A DNA stretch of 64,000 nucleotides from Butyricicoccus porcorum (GTDB lineage: Bacteria > Bacillota > Clostridia > Oscillospirales > Butyricicoccaceae). The stretch spans positions 186,001 through 250,000 of the forward strand of contig NZ_NHOC01000001.1 of assembly GCF_002157465.1 (NCBI RefSeq), read 5' to 3'. A program made the position numbers and the translations under genes. Positions 34,710-42,190 of the stretch are shown in pieces. Positions within the stretch are counted from its first letter, which is position 1. Every line of letters starts with the position of its first letter. Below the pieces are notes generated by a model. That model worked only from the letters and a program-made list of their open reading frames with translations. It searched no databases and was not told the DNA's origin.

Positions 34710-35231
34710 ATGAACGCTATCATTCAGAATATGCTCGACCGCCATTCCTGCCGCAGCTTTACCGACCAGCCGATTGAACAGGAAAAGCTGGACGATCTGA
34801 TTACTGCCGCTGTCTGGGCGCCGTCCGGCATGAACAAACAGACCTGGCATTTCACACTGATTACCGATACCGAAAAAATTCAGCAGCTCGCTGCTGCCAT
34901 CCGCAAGGCGGACAACCGTCCGGCGAATTACAATTTCTACGCGCCGACTGCATTCTTTATTGTTTCCGGCGAGCGCGACAACCGCAACAGCATGCTCGAC
35001 GGCGCGGCCGCACTGGAAAATGTCCTGCTGGCTGCCACCTCGCTCGGCCTGGGCAGCTGCTGGATCAATCAGGTGCGCGACACCTGTGACGCGCCCGAGG
35101 TTCGTGCACTGCTGACGGAGTTCGGCGTGCCGGAAACACATATTGTCAACGCCGCCGCTTCGCTCGGCTATGCTGCCGCACCGGCCAATGTGCACGAGCG
35201 CGCGGAAAATACCGTTTCCATCGTCAAGTAA
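34710..35231 (+). CDS. Nitroreductase family protein
   Basis: 173 residues, a short FMN-dependent nitroreductase. The opening RHSCRSFTDQPIEQEKLDDLITAA is the phosphate-binding Arg-Ser-Arg-type segment, followed by WAPSGMNKQTWHF; the ALENVLLAATSLGLGSCWI helix near 110 is also typical. It would reduce nitro compounds, quinones or flavin-linked substrates using NAD(P)H. The start at 34710 follows AAAGGAGT; the longer frame lacks a site. It is 32 nt before the sirtuin gene and likely co-transcribed, which links two NAD-related enzymes. Confidence 0.92.
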   Translation: MNAIIQNMLDRHSCRSFTDQPIEQEKLDDLITAAVWAPSGMNKQTWHFTLITDTEKIQQLAAAIRKADNRPANYNFYAPTAFFIVSGERDNRNSMLDGAAALENVLLAATSLGLGSCWINQVRDTCDAPEVRALLTEFGVPETHIVNAAASLGYAAAPANVHERAENTVSIVK

Positions 35232-35263
35232 ACCAACACATGTTTCGGAAAAGGAGGCTATTT

Positions 35264-35995
35264 ATGGATCTTCAAAAGCAAATTGCTGCCTTACAGCAGA
35301 TGATTGACGAATCAAAGCGCATCGTCTTTTTCGGGGGCGCAGGCGTTTCCACGGAAAGTGGGATCCCGGATTTCCGCAGTGTTGACGGCCTGTACAACCA
35401 GAAATACAAATTCCCGCCGGAAACCATCCTCAGCCACTCCTTTTTCGTGTCGCAGCCGGAGGAATTTTACCGGTTCTATCAGGATAAGATGCTCGCGCTG
35501 GACGCGAAGCCGAACGCCGCGCACCGCAAGCTGGCGGAACTGGAACAGGCCGGCAAGCTGACCGCCGTCATCACCCAAAACATCGACGGGCTGCATCAGG
35601 CAGCCGGAAGCAAAACCGTGCTTGAGCTGCACGGTTCGGTACACCGCAACTACTGTCAGCGCTGCGGTAAGTTCTACGATGCACACTATGTCAAACAGTG
35701 CGGCGGCGTGCCCAAATGCGAATGCGGCGGCACACTCAAGCCGGATGTCGTGCTGTATGAGGAATCGCTCGACGAACAGACACTCAACGACAGCGTGCGT
35801 CATCTCGCCAAAGCGGATATGCTCATCATCGGCGGCACATCGCTCGCCGTCTATCCCGCCGCGGGCCTGATCCACTACTTCAACGGCAAAAACCTTGTCG
35901 TCATCAACAAGGGACAGACCCAGCGTTCGACCGGCGCAAACCTGACGATTGACGCGCCCATCGGCGCGGTCATGGAGCAGATAATCGTCCGATAA
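35264..35995 (+). CDS. cobB: NAD-dependent protein deacylase (sirtuin)
   Basis: 243 residues. Removes acetyl or longer acyl groups from lysines with NAD. GGAGVSTESGIPDFRS binds NAD; TQNIDGLHQ and the catalytic His in ELHGSV are next; four zinc ligands appear as CQRC and CxC (CECGG) about 20 residues later; then VVLYEESL, GGTSLAVYPAAG and VVINKG. The residues after GIPDFRS do not show the Tyr/Arg pair that marks SirT5-like desuccinylases clearly, so substrate range is open. The start at 35264 follows AAGGAGG. Confidence 0.95.
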   Translation: MDLQKQIAALQQMIDESKRIVFFGGAGVSTESGIPDFRSVDGLYNQKYKFPPETILSHSFFVSQPEEFYRFYQDKMLALDAKPNAAHRKLAELEQAGKLTAVITQNIDGLHQAAGSKTVLELHGSVHRNYCQRCGKFYDAHYVKQCGGVPKCECGGTLKPDVVLYEESLDEQTLNDSVRHLAKADMLIIGGTSLAVYPAAGLIHYFNGKNLVVINKGQTQRSTGANLTIDAPIGAVMEQIIVR

Positions 35996-36002
35996 AACAG
36001 CG

Positions 36003-36033
36003 ACAGCCCTTCCCGCATGGGAGGGGCTGTTTT
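36003..36033 (+). terminator. Terminator of the nitroreductase-sirtuin operon
   Basis: A 12-bp stem with one G-U pair (36003-36014 with 36019-36030) and a TTT tail, 8 nt after the sirtuin stop. Confidence 0.75.
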
Positions 36034-36052
36034 CTGCTCTTTTCCCCCACGT

Positions 36053-36235
36053 GGGGAAAAGAAGAAACGCCGAACGCGGGGAGGCATTCGGCGTTTCTGC
36101 ATGTCGTGGAAGTTTTGGGGGATGATAAACACAACATGCAAAATTGGGGATGATATAAAGCACTATCTGGGGGATGTGACCGTGCTTTAAACAAAATTGG
36201 ATTTTGTTGAAACCGCCCATCTCTGAACGATTCTG
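36053..36235 (-). ncRNA. Candidate small regulatory RNA with repeated CAUCCCC(C) loops
   Basis: The minus strand between the M23 and sirtuin genes has its own promoter and, reading 5' to 3', four hairpins: an 8-bp AU stem (36208-36201/36197-36190); AAAGCAC/GUGCUUU (36188-36182/36163-36157) with an 18-nt loop; a 10-bp stem with one G-U (36139-36130/36108-36099) with a 21-nt loop; and a 10-bp terminator (36096-36087/36074-36065) followed by a T-rich tail. CAUCCCCCA occurs in both middle loops, CAUCCCCA in the linker between them, and CCUCCCC in the terminator loop. No ORF with a ribosome site is present. C-rich unpaired motifs are known in Firmicute sRNAs that bind Shine-Dalgarno regions. The class is not recognised. 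Confidence 0.65.
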
Positions 36236-36240
36236 GCATT

Positions 36241-36270
36241 ATTATAACGCATTGTATCGGAAGAAGTCAA
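36241..36270 (-). promoter_or_regulatory. Promoter of the candidate small RNA
   Basis: Minus-strand TTGACT (36270-36265), 18-nt spacer, TATAAT (36246-36241), predicting a start at about 36235. Confidence 0.75.
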
Positions 36271-36321
36271 TACATCCGCAAAATATTTTTCATTTGCCAC
36301 GTATCAGCGCACAAAAGGCGG

Positions 36322-37041
36322 TTAAAACAGCCCTGCCGGGTCAACGGCATCGCCTTCCTTCGTGACAGCCAGATGCAGGTGCACGCCGAGCGCCTGCTCC
36401 AATGGCATCGGGCTGCCCAGCTCCGCGAGTTGATCGCCGCCCTTCACGCTGTCGCCTTCGGAGACGGTAATGTTGTCCAGTCCGGCATACAAACTATTCA
36501 TATCCTGCGTATGGCTGAGGATGACATATTTTCCATAAATGGTGTCGTCACCGACGCGGAGCACTGTGCCGTCGGCGATCGCGCGCACGGCATCGCCCTC
36601 CTCGCCCGCATAATCTGCACCCTCATGTGTGCGCCAGTCGCGCGTGGTCTCATTGTATTCCAGTGTATCGCCGGAAAAGGCATGCGATACATCCGCATCC
36701 ATCGGCGGCGTGAAGGTCGGTGCGGCAGCGGTCTGCTCCGCAGGCTCGTCCTTCTCCTGCTCCGTGTCGGCAGCTGCTTCCGCAGCTTGCGCGTCGGCAC
36801 TGTCGTCTGTATCCTCTGCGGGTTCGGTTTCCATCGCCGGGACGCGGTCGAGCGGCTCGGATGCGCTCACGCTGTCATCCGCTTCATACAGGTATCCGTC
36901 CATCGGATCTGCCTCCACCGTCTGCGGCGACGCAAACAGCACATAGGCCGCCACTGCAACCGCCAGCACACACAGCAGGAGAATCATGTAAAAGCCCCTG
37001 TCCTCACTCCACCACCGCGCAGCTTCGTTCGTTTTTTTCAT
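36322..37041 (-). CDS. M23 family peptidase, SpoIIQ-like
   Basis: 239 residues. A cytoplasmic N-terminus, one membrane helix (17-37), an acidic low-complexity linker (50-110), and a LytM domain (115-239). The zinc site is intact: His139 and Asp143 (HEGAD) and HLH at 221-223, so it should be an active peptidoglycan endopeptidase unlike Bacillus SpoIIQ. The size and single-helix layout fit SpoIIQ of clostridia, which partners SpoIIIAH around the forespore, but a vegetative role is equally possible. The start at 37041 has GGAGG 8 nt before it; upstream codons of the frame belong to the shadow of the regulator gene. Confidence 0.85.
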   Translation of the reverse strand: MKKTNEAARWWSEDRGFYMILLLCVLAVAVAAYVLFASPQTVEADPMDGYLYEADDSVSASEPLDRVPAMETEPAEDTDDSADAQAAEAAADTEQEKDEPAEQTAAAPTFTPPMDADVSHAFSGDTLEYNETTRDWRTHEGADYAGEEGDAVRAIADGTVLRVGDDTIYGKYVILSHTQDMNSLYAGLDNITVSEGDSVKGGDQLAELGSPMPLEQALGVHLHLAVTKEGDAVDPAGLF

Positions 37042-37142
37042 CTCAGCACCTCCAGTACCCCCAGTATGGCCCAAAATGCGCGGAGCTATACCAATTTTTT
37101 GCAGTCCATTCCGAAATTTTTCTGTTTCGGTGTAAAAAACTG

Positions 37143-37170
37143 TTGCGCTCCCGCACAGGATGTGTATAAT
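37143..37170 (+). promoter_or_regulatory. Probable promoter of the XRE-cupin regulator and pot genes
   Basis: TTGCGC (37143-37148), 16-nt spacer, TATAAT (37165-37170). The -35 is weak. Confidence 0.5.
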
Positions 37171-37227
37171 AGGTATTGCGAGTTTGATAAACAAGCATAA
37201 AAAGTTTAGTATTTGTAAAGAACAGGC

Positions 37228-37264
37228 AAAGGAGGCGCGCCGGCGGCATGCCGGCAAAAAAATG
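37228..37264 (+). promoter_or_regulatory. Ribosome binding site with a hairpin between Shine-Dalgarno and start
   Basis: AAAGGAGG (37228-37235) lies 26 nt before the ATG at 37262. Between them GCCGGC-GGCAT-GCCGGC (37239-37255) forms a 6-bp GC stem. With the stem folded, only 9 nt remain between site and start codon, the normal distance. Confidence 0.55.
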
Positions 37265-37795
37265 GAAATCGGTTCAAAAATCAAGCGGCTGCGTGCACAG
37301 CAGGGGCTGACGCTGGAAGAGCTTGCCTCCCGCTGCGAGCTGACCAAAGGCTTCCTGTCCCAGCTGGAGCGCGACCTGACCAGTCCGTCCATCGCCACGC
37401 TCGCAGATATTCTCGAAGCGCTCGGTTCATCGCTGTCGGAATTTTTCAGTGACACGCCGGAGGAACAGATTGTGTTCGGGCAGGCGGATTTTTTTGAAGA
37501 CGCGCGCGACGCCTGCACCATCCGCTGGATCGTGCCCAATACCCAGAAAAATAAAATGGAGCCCATCCTCGTCGAACTGCCGCAGGGCGGACAATCGTTC
37601 CCGTCCGGCCCGCACGGCGGCGAGGAATTCGGCTATGTGATCGCCGGCACGGTCACACTGGTCACCGATACCGCCGCCTATACCGTCCACAAGGGGGAAA
37701 CCTTCTATCTGGACGGGAAACGCGGTCATTATCTTCGCAACGACAGAAAAACAACGGCACAGGTGCTGTGGGTCAGCACCCCGCCGCTATTCTAG
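37262..37795 (+). CDS. XRE-cupin transcriptional regulator (PuuR-like)
   Basis: 177 residues. The N-terminal helix-turn-helix (residues 3-58) reads IKRLRAQQGLTLEELASRCELTKGFLSQLERD, and the C-terminal cupin (about 105-170) has the HGGEEFGYVIAGTV and GETFYLDGKRGHYLRN strands. Regulators of this type sense polyamines or related small molecules and often precede pot operons; it stands 31 nt before potA and is likely co-transcribed with it. The start at 37262 begins the HTH fold; the frame is open further upstream without homology. Confidence 0.9.
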   Translation: MEIGSKIKRLRAQQGLTLEELASRCELTKGFLSQLERDLTSPSIATLADILEALGSSLSEFFSDTPEEQIVFGQADFFEDARDACTIRWIVPNTQKNKMEPILVELPQGGQSFPSGPHGGEEFGYVIAGTVTLVTDTAAYTVHKGETFYLDGKRGHYLRNDRKTTAQVLWVSTPPLF

Positions 37796-37826
37796 GGCAG
37801 CCTTCCGCCCGGGTTAGGAGAGGGAT

Positions 37827-39401
37827 ATGAACAAACTGATTGAAATCAAAAACATCGTCAAGGAATTCGACGGCCAGCGCGTGCTCGACGGCATCTCGCT
37901 GGACATTTATGAAAACGAATTTGTCACGCTGCTCGGCCCGTCCGGCTGCGGCAAAACCACACTGCTGCGCATCATTGCAGGCTTTCTGGACGCCGATGAC
38001 GGGCAGGTTATTTTTGACGGCCAGGACATTTCAGGCCTGCCGCCGTACAAGCGCGAGGTCAACACCGTATTCCAGAAATATGCGCTGTTCCCGCACCTCA
38101 ACGTATATGACAACGTCGCCTTCGGCCTGAATCTCAAAAAGGAACCGAAGGATATCATCGAGCAGAAGGTCAGCCGTATGCTGCGCCTCGTGGGTCTTGC
38201 GGGCTTTGAACAGCGCCGCATCAACCAGATGTCCGGCGGACAGCAGCAGCGCGTCGCCATTGCGCGCGCACTGGTCAACGAGCCGAAGGTGCTGCTGCTC
38301 GACGAGCCGCTCGGCGCGCTCGACCTCAAGCTGCGCAAGGACATGCAGCGCGAGCTGAAAAAAATCCAGCAGGAGGTCGGCATCACGTTCATCTTTGTCA
38401 CGCATGACCAGGAAGAGGCGCTGACCATGTCGGACAAAATCGTTGTCATGAAGGAAGGCTCGATTCAGCAGATCGGCTCACCGGTCGATATTTACAACGA
38501 ACCGATCAACCGCTATGTCGCAAACTTCATCGGCGAGAGCAACATTGTCGACGGCGTCATGCCGTGTGACCGCCGCGTCATTTTCGACGGGCATCCATTT
38601 GAATGCGTCGACGCCGGCTTTGCGCCGAACGAAGAGGTCGAGGTTGTCATCCGTCCGGAGGATCTCGACATCGTCCCGCCGGAACAGGGCAAGCTGCGCG
38701 GCACGGTCAAATCCGTCCTGTTCAAGGGCGTGCACTATGAGACCATCGTTGAAACACGCCGCGGCACATCGATCACCGTCAAGATGAATGTCTCGACCGA
38801 CCAGCCGGTTGTCAACGAAGAAGCCGGCGAACTGATCGATGCGGACAGCTTCTATCTGGACGCGGAGGACGTCGAGGAACTGACGGACGCAAAAATCATC
38901 GCCCGTGCAAATGCACAGGCGTGGAAAAAGGACACCGAAGGGGGCGTGTCCATCAGCAAGATTTCCTACTCCATCCGCCCGGAAAACGGCCGCTATCCGG
39001 TGACATTCCGCACGGCGGCGGGCACCTCCATCACGGTTGATATGATCGTCGAGGATGCAAACCGCGTGCAGTCGGAGGAATATCAGGAGGAAATTTACGC
39101 CGTAAACTTCTCCAAATCGGTCGATGACATCAAGGAATCGATGACGCTGGACAACGACCTGATGGTATGGGCGGACGCTTCGGCATGGAGCCTCGCCCCG
39201 GAGGACGACGGCGCGCGCATCCGCATCACCGACGTCATCTACACATTCGACTGGGAAACCATCACGCCGGGCGTCTATGACATCACCTTCGCCACGCAGG
39301 GCATGGAATACAAGGTGGACACCACCGACCGCACCGAGCCGGGTGACATCGTCGGCCTGCAATTTACACCGGATGATCTGCACATCATGAAGAAGGGGTG
39401 A
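37827..39401 (+). CDS. potA: Spermidine/putrescine ABC transporter ATPase with Ig-like insertion
   Basis: 524 residues, about 150 longer than usual PotA. Residues 1-235 are a normal ABC ATPase: Walker [10 protein letters not shown] (37-45), Q-loop, signature MSGGQQQR (135-142), Walker B VLLLDEP (155-161), H193. A TOBE-type domain starts near 285 ([20 protein letters not shown]). It is then interrupted by residues about 343-498, which form two related units of about 65 residues, each ending in a Gly-x-Tyr-x-(Val/Ile)-Thr-Phe strand (GRYPVTFRT and GVYDITFAT), before the TOBE end [17 protein letters not shown]. The inserted units resemble bacterial Ig-like repeats. GAGAGGG precedes the ATG. Confidence 0.92.
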   Translation: MNKLIEIKNIVKEFDGQRVLDGISLDIYENEFVTLLGPSGCGKTTLLRIIAGFLDADDGQVIFDGQDISGLPPYKREVNTVFQKYALFPHLNVYDNVAFGLNLKKEPKDIIEQKVSRMLRLVGLAGFEQRRINQMSGGQQQRVAIARALVNEPKVLLLDEPLGALDLKLRKDMQRELKKIQQEVGITFIFVTHDQEEALTMSDKIVVMKEGSIQQIGSPVDIYNEPINRYVANFIGESNIVDGVMPCDRRVIFDGHPFECVDAGFAPNEEVEVVIRPEDLDIVPPEQGKLRGTVKSVLFKGVHYETIVETRRGTSITVKMNVSTDQPVVNEEAGELIDADSFYLDAEDVEELTDAKIIARANAQAWKKDTEGGVSISKISYSIRPENGRYPVTFRTAAGTSITVDMIVEDANRVQSEEYQEEIYAVNFSKSVDDIKESMTLDNDLMVWADASAWSLAPEDDGARIRITDVIYTFDWETITPGVYDITFATQGMEYKVDTTDRTEPGDIVGLQFTPDDLHIMKKG

Positions 39402-39405
39402 GCAT

Positions 39406-40233
39406 ATGAAACAATTCCGTTCGATGGCCTATCCCTATGTCGCCTGGATTTCCGTCCTCATCGTCGTCCCAATGCTGCTGATTATCGCATATGCGTTCAC
39501 CGTCGAGGGCACGGCATTCTTTCAGGGACAGTTCACGCTGGCAAATTTCGCGCGCTTTTTCAGCGATGCGGTGTTCATCCAGGTACTGCTGCGTTCGCTG
39601 CGCGTCGCCATCCTGACCACCATTGTCTGTCTGCTTCTGGGCTATCCCGCGGCGTATGCGATTGCGCGCGCGGGCAAACGCAGCACCTTCCTCATCCTCG
39701 TCATCACACTGCCGACCTGGATCAACATGCTCGTGCGCACGTATGCATGGGTCGGCATTTTGCAGGATGACGGTCTGCTGAACCATCTGCTCGGGCTGTT
39801 CGGCATCGGCCCGCTCCAGATGATGTACACCGATTTCGCCGTTGTACTCGGCATGGTTTACAACTTCCTGCCGTTCATGATTCTGGAAATCCACACCTCG
39901 CTGTCCAAAATGGACCCGTCATTTTTAGAGGCGGCAAGCGATCTCGGTGCAAACCGCACACAGGCATTTCTCAAGGTCACGCTGCCGATGAGTGTGCCGG
40001 GCATTGTCTCCGGCATCACGCTGGTATTCCTGCCCGCTGTATCCTCCTTCTTTATCCCGAAGCTGCTGGGCGGCGGACAATATGTCCTCATCGGCAATGT
40101 CATTGAATCACAGTTTCTCACCTCGGGCAACTGGAGCTTCGGCAGTGCACTGTCGCTCATCATGGCGATTATCATCATGCTGTCCATGTTCCTGACCCGC
40201 CGACTTGACCGCAACAGGGGGATTGAAGTATGA
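39406..40233 (+). CDS. potB: Spermidine/putrescine ABC transporter permease PotB
   Basis: 275 residues, six membrane helices. The permease EAA loop that docks on PotA is seen as LEAASDLGANRTQAFLKVTLPMSVPGIVSG (about 182-211). It would form the membrane channel with PotC. It starts 4 nt after potA and overlaps potC by 4 bp. Confidence 0.96.
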   Translation: MKQFRSMAYPYVAWISVLIVVPMLLIIAYAFTVEGTAFFQGQFTLANFARFFSDAVFIQVLLRSLRVAILTTIVCLLLGYPAAYAIARAGKRSTFLILVITLPTWINMLVRTYAWVGILQDDGLLNHLLGLFGIGPLQMMYTDFAVVLGMVYNFLPFMILEIHTSLSKMDPSFLEAASDLGANRTQAFLKVTLPMSVPGIVSGITLVFLPAVSSFFIPKLLGGGQYVLIGNVIESQFLTSGNWSFGSALSLIMAIIIMLSMFLTRRLDRNRGIEV

Positions 40234-41039
40234 AAAAGAAAAAATTTCCGCTGACGCGCGTCATTCTGGCAGCTGTGATCGCGTTCTTTTATATCCCGAT
40301 TGTGTATACCGTCGTCTTTTCGTTCAACTCATCGCGTTCGCTGACCCATTTTTCCGGCTTTTCCCTGCGCTGGTATGAAAAGATGTTCGCCTCGTCCACG
40401 ACCATGAACGCAATCTGGATGACATTTGTCATCGCAATTCTGGCGACCATTCTTTCGACGATCATCGGCACGATTACAGTCATCGGCCTGTCCAAATGCA
40501 GCCGCCCGCTGCGCTCAGCTGTCAGTATGATTAACGACCTGCCGATTATGAACCCGGATATCGTCACGGCCATCGGTCTGCTGATGTTCTTCGCAACGAT
40601 GGAAATCAGCAAGGGCTTCGTCACACTGCTGCTCGCACATGTTGCATTCTGTACGCCCTATGTCATGCTGTCCATCACGCCGCGGCTGCGCACACTCGAT
40701 CCAAATCTCGCGGATGCGGCACTCGATCTCGGTGCAAATCCCTGGCAGGCGCTGTGGCATGCGATTATCCCGCAGCTGATGCCGGGCATTGTCTCCGGTG
40801 CACTGATTGCCTTCACCATGTCATTCGATGACTTCGTCATTTCCTATTTCGTCACGGGCAACGGCGTGCAGAACATCTCGATTCTCGTCTACACGATGTC
40901 CAAGCGCATCAATCCGTCCATCAATGCGATTTCCACGCTGGTTATCGTCATCATCACGGCGGTGCTCATCCTGTTCAACCTGATTCCGATCATCCGCGAC
41001 CGCGCCATGGGGCGCCGCAAAAAGGAGGAAACCGCATGA
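40230..41039 (+). CDS. potC: Spermidine/putrescine ABC transporter permease PotC
   Basis: 269 residues, six membrane helices. The EAA loop reads DAALDLGANPWQALWHAIIPQLMPGIVSG (about 160-188), and the segment AFTMSFDDFVISYFVTG is typical of PotC. Its ribosome site is AGGGGGATTGAAGT, whose GGGGGAT (40217-40223) is complementary to the loops of the small RNA at 36 kb. Coupled by ATGA overlaps to both potB and potD. Confidence 0.96.
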   Translation: MKKKKFPLTRVILAAVIAFFYIPIVYTVVFSFNSSRSLTHFSGFSLRWYEKMFASSTTMNAIWMTFVIAILATILSTIIGTITVIGLSKCSRPLRSAVSMINDLPIMNPDIVTAIGLLMFFATMEISKGFVTLLLAHVAFCTPYVMLSITPRLRTLDPNLADAALDLGANPWQALWHAIIPQLMPGIVSGALIAFTMSFDDFVISYFVTGNGVQNISILVYTMSKRINPSINAISTLVIVIITAVLILFNLIPIIRDRAMGRRKKEETA

Positions 41040-42127
41040 AACACAGATGGCTTTCCGCCGCCCTGAGCGGTACACTGCTGCTCGGCCTGCTGACCGGCTG
41101 CGGCGGCCCGGGCACGGAATTTGACGGCACCAACCAGACCTCCGGCAGCTCCGACACGCTTAAAATTTACAACTGGGGCGAATACACCGGAGAAAACCTC
41201 ATTGATAATTTCGAGGACGAATATGACTGCCATGTTATCATGGAATATTTCGATTCCAATGAGATGATGTACACCAAGATCAGCGCGGGCGACAGCTATG
41301 ACGTACTCATTCCGTCCGACTATATGATCGAACGCCTGATAAAGGAAAACTATCTCCAGCCGCTCGACAAAGAGATTATCACCAACATCGATCTGCTGGC
41401 GGATGACTGCCGCGGGCTGGATTACGACCCGGACAACACCTATTCCATCCCGTATTTCTGGGGCTCGGTCGGCATCGTCTACAACAAAAACACAGTCTCC
41501 CGCGATGACCTCGAGCGCGAAGGCTGGAACATCCTCGCGGACACCAAATATGCCGGCAGACTGTATCTCTATGATTCCGAGCGCGATTCCTTCATGATGG
41601 CGCTCAAGGCGCTCGGCTATTCGATGAATACCGACAACGAGGATGAGATCAATGCGGCATATGAATGGCTGTGCAACGTCAACAACACGATGAAGCCGGT
41701 TTATGTCACCGATGAAATCATCGACAACATGATTAACGGCATCAAGGACATCGGCATTGTCTACAGCGGCGATGCAGCCTATATCCTGTCGGAAAATCCG
41801 GATATGGGGTATTACTGTCCCGACCAGGGCACAAACATCTGGAGTGATGCGATGGTTATTCCGAAAAATGCCTCCAATCCCGAGCTTGCCAACCTGTTTA
41901 TCAACTATGTCCTGACGTATGACGCGTCGATGGACAACACGGAAACGGTCGGCTATACGTCCTCCAATGCGGAAGTCATGGCGGATGCCTACGGCGAAGG
42001 CGGCATTTACGAAGGCAATGAGGCGTATATCCCGCGCTCCGGCTACGACAAGGATGAAGTATTCCGCGACAATGAAGTGCTGCGGAAAAAGCTCTCCGAG
42101 CTGTGGATTAAAGTCAAGGCAAAATAA
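41036..42127 (+). CDS. potD: Spermidine/putrescine-binding lipoprotein PotD
   Basis: 363 residues. Lipoprotein signal with Leu-Thr-Gly-Cys22. The mature part starts LKIYNWGEYTGENLIDNFE, the hallmark of PotD/PotF, and includes YDVLIPSDYMIERLI, IPYFWGSVGIVYNK and WSDAMVIPKNASN. It captures polyamines outside the cell and delivers them to PotBC. The start overlaps potC by ATGA; a strong terminator follows. Confidence 0.96.
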   Translation: MKHRWLSAALSGTLLLGLLTGCGGPGTEFDGTNQTSGSSDTLKIYNWGEYTGENLIDNFEDEYDCHVIMEYFDSNEMMYTKISAGDSYDVLIPSDYMIERLIKENYLQPLDKEIITNIDLLADDCRGLDYDPDNTYSIPYFWGSVGIVYNKNTVSRDDLEREGWNILADTKYAGRLYLYDSERDSFMMALKALGYSMNTDNEDEINAAYEWLCNVNNTMKPVYVTDEIIDNMINGIKDIGIVYSGDAAYILSENPDMGYYCPDQGTNIWSDAMVIPKNASNPELANLFINYVLTYDASMDNTETVGYTSSNAEVMADAYGEGGIYEGNEAYIPRSGYDKDEVFRDNEVLRKKLSELWIKVKAK

Positions 42128-42144
42128 TTTTGCCCGCACATACA

Positions 42145-42183
42145 AAAAGCAGAGAATGGAGCGCTCCATTCTCTGCTTTTTTC
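42145..42183. terminator. Strong bidirectional terminator after potD
   Basis: A perfect 36-nt palindrome (42145-42180) ending in T7 on the plus strand and a T run on the minus strand; it also ends the convergent membrane-protein gene. Confidence 0.92.
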
Positions 42184-42190
42184 GCGTCTG

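Noticed and set aside
36039-36061. CTTTTCCCC/GGGGAAAAG hairpin as a separate gene end
   Set aside because: It overlaps the tail of the sRNA terminator and has no own T run. It may only be an auxiliary stem.
40889-42169. 426-codon minus-strand ORF opposite potC/potD
   Set aside because: Shadow of potC and potD. The translation is a hydrophobic/His-rich mix without motifs.
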